The translations under genes were made by a program, and so were the position numbers. Below are positions 60,011 through 64,000 of a stretch of DNA of 64,000 nucleotides, piece after piece. Below the pieces are notes generated by a model that was not told where the DNA came from, did no database searches, and saw nothing but the letters and a program-made list of their open reading frames with translations. The DNA comes from Streptomyces sp. NBC_01264. GTDB taxonomy: Bacteria; Actinomycetota; Actinomycetes; Streptomycetales; Streptomycetaceae. Where the stretch lies: the NCBI RefSeq assembly GCF_026340675.1, contig NZ_JAPEOX010000001.1, positions 1,984,001-2,048,000 of the forward strand, read 5' to 3'. Each line of letters starts with the position of its first letter. Positions within the stretch are counted from its first letter, which is position 1.

Positions 60011-60598
60011 GTGCATCCAACCCGAACCACGACAAAGCTGCTGCTCGGCGTCGCCTGCGCGGTCTCGGCCGTCTCCGGCTGCGTGAACGTGACCCCGGCC
60101 CCCGTGCAGCCGGCGACCGCCCCCGGCACCCCGGGGGCGCCGCCCCGGCACGAGCCCCTCGGCGGGGAGGCGGCCGCCCCGGTGGTCGTCCGGGCACCCG
60201 CCCTGGAGGCGCTGGAGGCCGTGGAGGCCGCGCCGGGACGGCCGGCCGGCCCGGCCCCCTCCACGTCCGGCCGGGCCGCCGTCCCGCGGGCCGCGATCCC
60301 GGACGCGGAGGCGGCCGGCAAGGGCCGGCGAGGGGACCGCGGAGCCCCGGCGGCCGCCGCCCCGGTCCCTGACATCCCGGAGCCCCGGCAGCCCGGCGTG
60401 CACCGGGAGCACGCCGACGGGCGTCCCGGCGGGAAGCACCAGGGGCGGCCGCGCGGCGAGGGCGGCGAGGTGCCCCGCGAACTGGTGCGGGAGCTGCCGG
60501 TGCGGCCGGCCGACGTGTGCGCGCTGGGCCGCCGGCACGGGCGCTGGCATCCGGACAGCCCGGAGGCCCGTATCTGCGCGGGCGTCCAGGGCGGCTGA
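60011..60598 (+). CDS. Putative secreted lipoprotein, Pro/Ala/Arg-rich, 195 aa
   Basis: A GTG at 60011 opens a signal peptide (TTTKLLLGVACAVSAVSGC) with a lipobox-like AVSGC, so the mature protein would be membrane anchored at the cysteine near residue 24. The rest is low complexity, ending in a short ordered-looking segment (VCALGRRHGRWHPDSPEARI) with two cysteines. No family is recognised. Composition makes the coding call less certain, but the signal peptide is convincing. Confidence 0.6.
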   Translation: MHPTRTTTKLLLGVACAVSAVSGCVNVTPAPVQPATAPGTPGAPPRHEPLGGEAAAPVVVRAPALEALEAVEAAPGRPAGPAPSTSGRAAVPRAAIPDAEAAGKGRRGDRGAPAAAAPVPDIPEPRQPGVHREHADGRPGGKHQGRPRGEGGEVPRELVRELPVRPADVCALGRRHGRWHPDSPEARICAGVQGG

Positions 60599-60642
60599 CG
60601 GCCCGGCTCCGCCCGGCCCCCGTCGGACCCTGTCCGCCCGCA

Positions 60643-61143
60643 CTACTGGTTCTGCTCCGGGAAGGGTCTGCGCCCCTCCTCCGGTTCCGTCGCGAGCCGG
60701 AGCTCCAGCCGGGCGATGGCGGCCCGTACGCCGTTCCCGTACCCGTCGTCGGCCAGGGCCCCGGTGGCGGCGCGGGCCCGCGCCAAGTGGATCCGGGCCG
60801 CCTCGGGACGCCGTAGCTTCACGTAGTCGGCGGCCAGGCTCAGGTGCAGCGAGGGGTAGAAGACCCGTACGGCCGCCGGCGGACCGGGGCCGTCGGCATC
60901 GGCGTGCGCGGCCGTCAGGGCGCGCAGGTCCCAGGCCAGCTCCTCGGCGGGGTCGTCCTGCGCGTCGGCCAGGTAGTGGGCGAGCGTGCAGCGGTGCAGG
61001 GAGTCGCCCTCCGTGCCGAGCTCGGACCAGATCTCGCCGAGCCGGTTGCGGGCCTCCTCGCGGTCGCCGGCGTGCAGCAGGATGACCGCTTGGCCGATCC
61101 TGGTCATGACGGCGTCCTCGGACGCCTCCTGCTGCTCCGTCAA
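60643..61143 (-). CDS. Helical-repeat (TPR-like) hypothetical protein, 166 aa
   Basis: The sequence is all-helical, with segments IGQAVILLHAGDREEARNRL and LHLSLAADYVKLRRPEAARI that resemble tetratricopeptide helices, and charged ends (RRPFPEQNQ). It should be a cytoplasmic protein-binding module. No enzymatic motif was seen. It precedes the ung gene (61917-61240) in reverse order with about 100 bases between them. Confidence 0.65.
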   Translation of the reverse strand: MTEQQEASEDAVMTRIGQAVILLHAGDREEARNRLGEIWSELGTEGDSLHRCTLAHYLADAQDDPAEELAWDLRALTAAHADADGPGPPAAVRVFYPSLHLSLAADYVKLRRPEAARIHLARARAATGALADDGYGNGVRAAIARLELRLATEPEEGRRPFPEQNQ

Positions 61144-61239
61144 CGCGGCCTCCGGCTCGTTCCCGTCAGACCTGCTCCGGTCCGATCATCAAGACGCTAG
61201 CCGCAGGCACCTGCAATGCCGCCTAGGCGCGGTCGGCCG

Positions 61240-61917
61240 TCAGCCCAGGTCCGGAATCCGCCAGTCGATCGGCGCATGGCCCTGGGCGGCGACGGCCTCG
61301 TTGATCTGGGTGAAGGGCCGGGAGCCGAAGAACTTCTTGGCCGACAGCGGGGAGGGGTGGGCGCCCTTGACAACGATGTGCCGCTCCTCGTCGATCAGCG
61401 GGAGCTTCTTCTGCGCGTACGCCCCCCAGAGGACGAACACGGCCGGGTCGGGGCGCTCGGCCACCGCGCGGATCACCGCGTCGGTGAACTTCTCCCAGCC
61501 CTTGCCCTTGTGCGAGTTGGGCTCCGCCTCGCGGACGGTGAGCACCGCGTTGAGCAGCAGGACGCCCTGCTCGGCCCACGGCATCAGGTAGCCGTTGTCC
61601 GGGACGGGGGTGCCCAGCTCGGCCTGCATCTCCTTGTAGATGTTGCGCAGCGAGGGCGGGGTCTTCACGCCGGGCTGCACGGAGAAGCACAGCCCGTGGC
61701 CCTGGCCCGCGCCGTGGTAGGGGTCCTGGCCGAGGACCAGGACCTTCACCTGGTCGAACGCGGTGGCCTCCAGGGCCGCGAAGACCTGCTCGCGGGGCGG
61801 GTAGACCGGCCCGTTCGCCCGCTCCTTCTCGACGAACTCGGTGAGCTCCTTGAAGTAGGGCTGATCCAGCTCCCCTCCGAGGACGGGGAGCCAGGACTCG
61901 GGCAGCATCTGGGTCAC
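61240..61917 (-). CDS. ung: Uracil-DNA glycosylase Ung, 225 aa
   Basis: Ung removes uracil from DNA, starting base-excision repair. The active-site motif VLVLGQDPYHGAGQGHGLCF carries the catalytic aspartate and tyrosine of family 1; the leucine-loop GAHPSPLSA carries the catalytic histidine. The GTG at 61917 (VTQMLPESWLPVLGG) with GGAGG nine bases before is chosen over an upstream ATG. Length is typical. Confidence 0.96.
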   Translation of the reverse strand: MTQMLPESWLPVLGGELDQPYFKELTEFVEKERANGPVYPPREQVFAALEATAFDQVKVLVLGQDPYHGAGQGHGLCFSVQPGVKTPPSLRNIYKEMQAELGTPVPDNGYLMPWAEQGVLLLNAVLTVREAEPNSHKGKGWEKFTDAVIRAVAERPDPAVFVLWGAYAQKKLPLIDEERHIVVKGAHPSPLSAKKFFGSRPFTQINEAVAAQGHAPIDWRIPDLG

Positions 61918-62077
61918 GGCGACAAACCTCCGGTACACGTTGTCCATACGCACTCGCGCAACTGCTTCGCGCGACTGCTCCAGAACTTACCGGTGGCCAC
62001 TGACAACGCGACGCCCGCCCGCCCCGCCCGGGTGGGCGGTGCGGACGGGCGGGGTGGCGAAGCGGCCTACGGGCCTG

Positions 62078-63667
62078 CTACCAGCTGGTCTTGCGGTACA
62101 GCTCCCACACCTGCATGACGGTCTGCGGGTCGAGCGCCCGCTCCGCGCCGGCGATGTCGTCGCGGGCGGCGACGTACAGCTTGCCCTGCCACAGGGGCAG
62201 CAGCCGGACGTCGTCGGCGAAGATCTGCTGGGCCTTCTCGAACTCGTGGACTCCGGCCGACCGGTCGCTCTCGCGACGGGACTTGGGCAGGACGACGTCC
62301 ACGATCTCCTTGGACTCGTACGGGGTGCCGACCGCGTTCTCCTTGCCGACGAACGGCGCGATGAAGTTGTCCGGGTCCGGGAAGTCGGGGAACCAGCCTC
62401 GGCCGAAGATCGGGTACTCGCCCTTCTTGTAGCCCTCCTGGAAGGTCTTCCAGGGCTGGCCGCGCAGGGTGATCTTGAAGAGCCCGCTCTCGTCGAGCTG
62501 GCGCTTGAGCTCGGTGAACTCGTCCGCCGTGGAGGCGCCGTAGCGGTCGGTGGTGTACCAGAAGGTCAGGGGCACCGGCGTCGCGATCCCGGCGTCCTTG
62601 AGGGCCTTCTTGGCCTTGGCCACGTCCGGCTGGCCGTAGGAGTCGTAGAACGGCGTCCTGTGGCCGACGACGCCCTTGGGGACCATCGAGTAGAGCGGCT
62701 CGGCGGTGCCCTGGTAGACCTTCGAGACGAGCGCGCCGCGGTCGACGATCTGCGCGATCGCCTGACGCACCGGGACCTTCGCGACCAGCGGGTCCGAGGG
62801 GTTGAAGACCAGGTAGCGGATCTCCGAGCCGACGTTCTCGACGACCTGGACGCCCGCGTCGTGCGAGGCGGGGGACTGGAGGTCCTTGACCTCGTCGGCG
62901 GAGAGGCCGCGGTAGGTCGCGTCGATCTCCTTGCCCTTGAGGGCCGCGATCATCTTCTTGGAGTCCGCGAAGTAGCGGATGGTGACCCCGCCGTTGCGGC
63001 GGTTGGCGAAGCCGTTGTAGCTCTCGTTGCGGTTCAGGACCGCCTCGCCGGCCTCCTTGTACGACTCCAGGGTGTACGGGCCGGAGCCCGTGACCTTGTC
63101 GCCCTCGCGCAGCTTGTCGGCCGGGTACTCCTTCGGCGAGACGAGCGACGCGGCCGGGGATCCGAGCACGAAGGGGAAGGTGGCGTCCGGGGTCTTCAGG
63201 TGGAAGACCACCGTCTGCGCGTCCGGGGTCTCGATCTTGTCGAGGCTGCCGAACAGGGCCTTGGGGCCGGACGGGGCGTTGATGGTCATGATCCGGTCCA
63301 GCGAGTGCTTGACGGCCTTGGCGTCGAGCGGCTCGCCGTCGGAGAACTTCAGGCCCTTGCGCACCGTGCAGCGGTACGACTCGTTGCCGGCGTCGGTGAA
63401 CTCGCAGCTCTGGGCCGCGTCCGGCTGGGGCTTGGTCGCACCGGTGGGGAACGCCAGCAGGGTCTGGTAGACGTTCCGGTAGAGCTCCCAGGAGCCGTCC
63501 CAAGCCGCGGCTGGATCGAGGGTCGTGGGTGCGCTCGTCGTTCCGACGACAATCCGCTGATCTCCATTGCCGCCGTCGTCCGAGAACAGGCCGCATCCGG
63601 AGATCAGGGATATGGACGCAAGGGCCGCAGAGATCTGCAGGCATCTGGTCCGGTTGAACACGTGCAC
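62078..63667 (-). CDS. Lipoprotein substrate-binding protein of an ABC peptide transporter (SBP family 5), 529 aa
   Basis: A signal peptide with lipobox LISGC anchors the protein to the membrane outer face. The rest matches SBP_bac_5 (oligo/dipeptide or nickel binding): VVGTTSAPTTLDPAAAWDG, then GLKFSDGEPLDAKAVKHSLD and ADYVP-like repeats to the C-terminus. It collects peptides or similar compounds. No permease or ATPase genes lie next to it. The ATG at 63667 has GGAGCGTGC upstream. Confidence 0.93.
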   Translation of the reverse strand: MHVFNRTRCLQISAALASISLISGCGLFSDDGGNGDQRIVVGTTSAPTTLDPAAAWDGSWELYRNVYQTLLAFPTGATKPQPDAAQSCEFTDAGNESYRCTVRKGLKFSDGEPLDAKAVKHSLDRIMTINAPSGPKALFGSLDKIETPDAQTVVFHLKTPDATFPFVLGSPAASLVSPKEYPADKLREGDKVTGSGPYTLESYKEAGEAVLNRNESYNGFANRRNGGVTIRYFADSKKMIAALKGKEIDATYRGLSADEVKDLQSPASHDAGVQVVENVGSEIRYLVFNPSDPLVAKVPVRQAIAQIVDRGALVSKVYQGTAEPLYSMVPKGVVGHRTPFYDSYGQPDVAKAKKALKDAGIATPVPLTFWYTTDRYGASTADEFTELKRQLDESGLFKITLRGQPWKTFQEGYKKGEYPIFGRGWFPDFPDPDNFIAPFVGKENAVGTPYESKEIVDVVLPKSRRESDRSAGVHEFEKAQQIFADDVRLLPLWQGKLYVAARDDIAGAERALDPQTVMQVWELYRKTSW

Positions 63668-63769
63668 GCTCCTCGATCAGCCAGGGGTGCGGCAGACCCT
63701 ACCGCAGAGCATCACGAATCCAATGGGTAGGTTTCGTGCGGCACTTGACCGATTACGTGCCTATTCGGT

Positions 63770-63802
63770 ACGCATTTGCCTCCTCTTCGGAGGCAAATGC
63801 GT
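63770..63802. terminator. 14-bp hairpin between the SDR and binding-protein genes
   Basis: ACGCATTTGCCTCC (63770-63783) pairs perfectly with GGAGGCAAATGCGT (63789-63802) around TCTTC. It lies 11 bases after the stop of the partial SDR gene on the minus strand, so it would end that transcript. Confidence 0.75.
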
Positions 63803-63813
63803 CCGATTATCGG

Positions 63814-64000
<187 letters not shown>

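Overview
The window is high-GC actinobacterial DNA that is almost certainly from a Streptomyces chromosome. The signs are G/C-ending codons, frequent GTG starts behind GGAGG-type ribosome binding sites, a divergent third EF-Tu of the Streptomyces Tuf3 type, and a mixture of secreted, lipoprotein and RHS proteins. No tRNA, rRNA or CRISPR array was recognised. Many very long antisense open frames exist and are GC-bias shadows.

Bases 1-20200 form an ion-transport and membrane-stress block. It holds a partial CPA1 cation/proton antiporter, two tiny membrane proteins, NhaA, a sodium:amino-acid symporter, a two-helix potassium-channel-like protein, and a four-gene operon (YqiJ-like OB-fold membrane protein, flotillin, a giant 'DNA repair' AAA ATPase, a small zinc ribbon). 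A FAD monooxygenase with its TetR regulator, a PucR-type regulator and a broken RCK-domain channel follow. Four promoters in this block carry tandem TTGACG/TTTACG-like hexamers at an exact 11-base period, and three of them also carry a TGCCG-N5-CGGCA palindrome. This looks like a shared regulon and is the most interesting unexplained signal in the window.

Bases 20400-27700 are an insertion-sequence graveyard. An IS701-like element (CTAG target duplication, matching terminal repeats) is split by an IS3-like element (ATG duplication). Around it lie broken IS5-type transposases, an internally deleted IS whose matching ends also enclose an unrelated 134-aa gene, and a predicted PD-(D/E)XK nuclease gene with an N-terminal frameshift.

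Bases 27700-39000 hold a secreted LamG protein and a 2172-aa secreted RHS/YD-repeat protein with a variable C-terminus containing a hydrophobic stretch. A very small membrane protein gene lies just downstream and could be an immunity gene.

Bases 39000-64000 are ordinary core-type Streptomyces genes: YigZ, CoA-binding protein, XRE-cupin regulator facing an EamA exporter, acyltransferase, gamma carbonic anhydrase, DedA, GH3 glycosidase, thioesterase-fold protein, MFS transporter, methyltransferase-like protein, patatin, EF-Tu3, AlkD-like protein, VTT protein, UppP, Lnt, Gfo/Idh/MocA oxidoreductase, DinB, lipoprotein, Ung, a peptide-type ABC binding protein and a partial SDR. Several are bounded by strong hairpin terminators.
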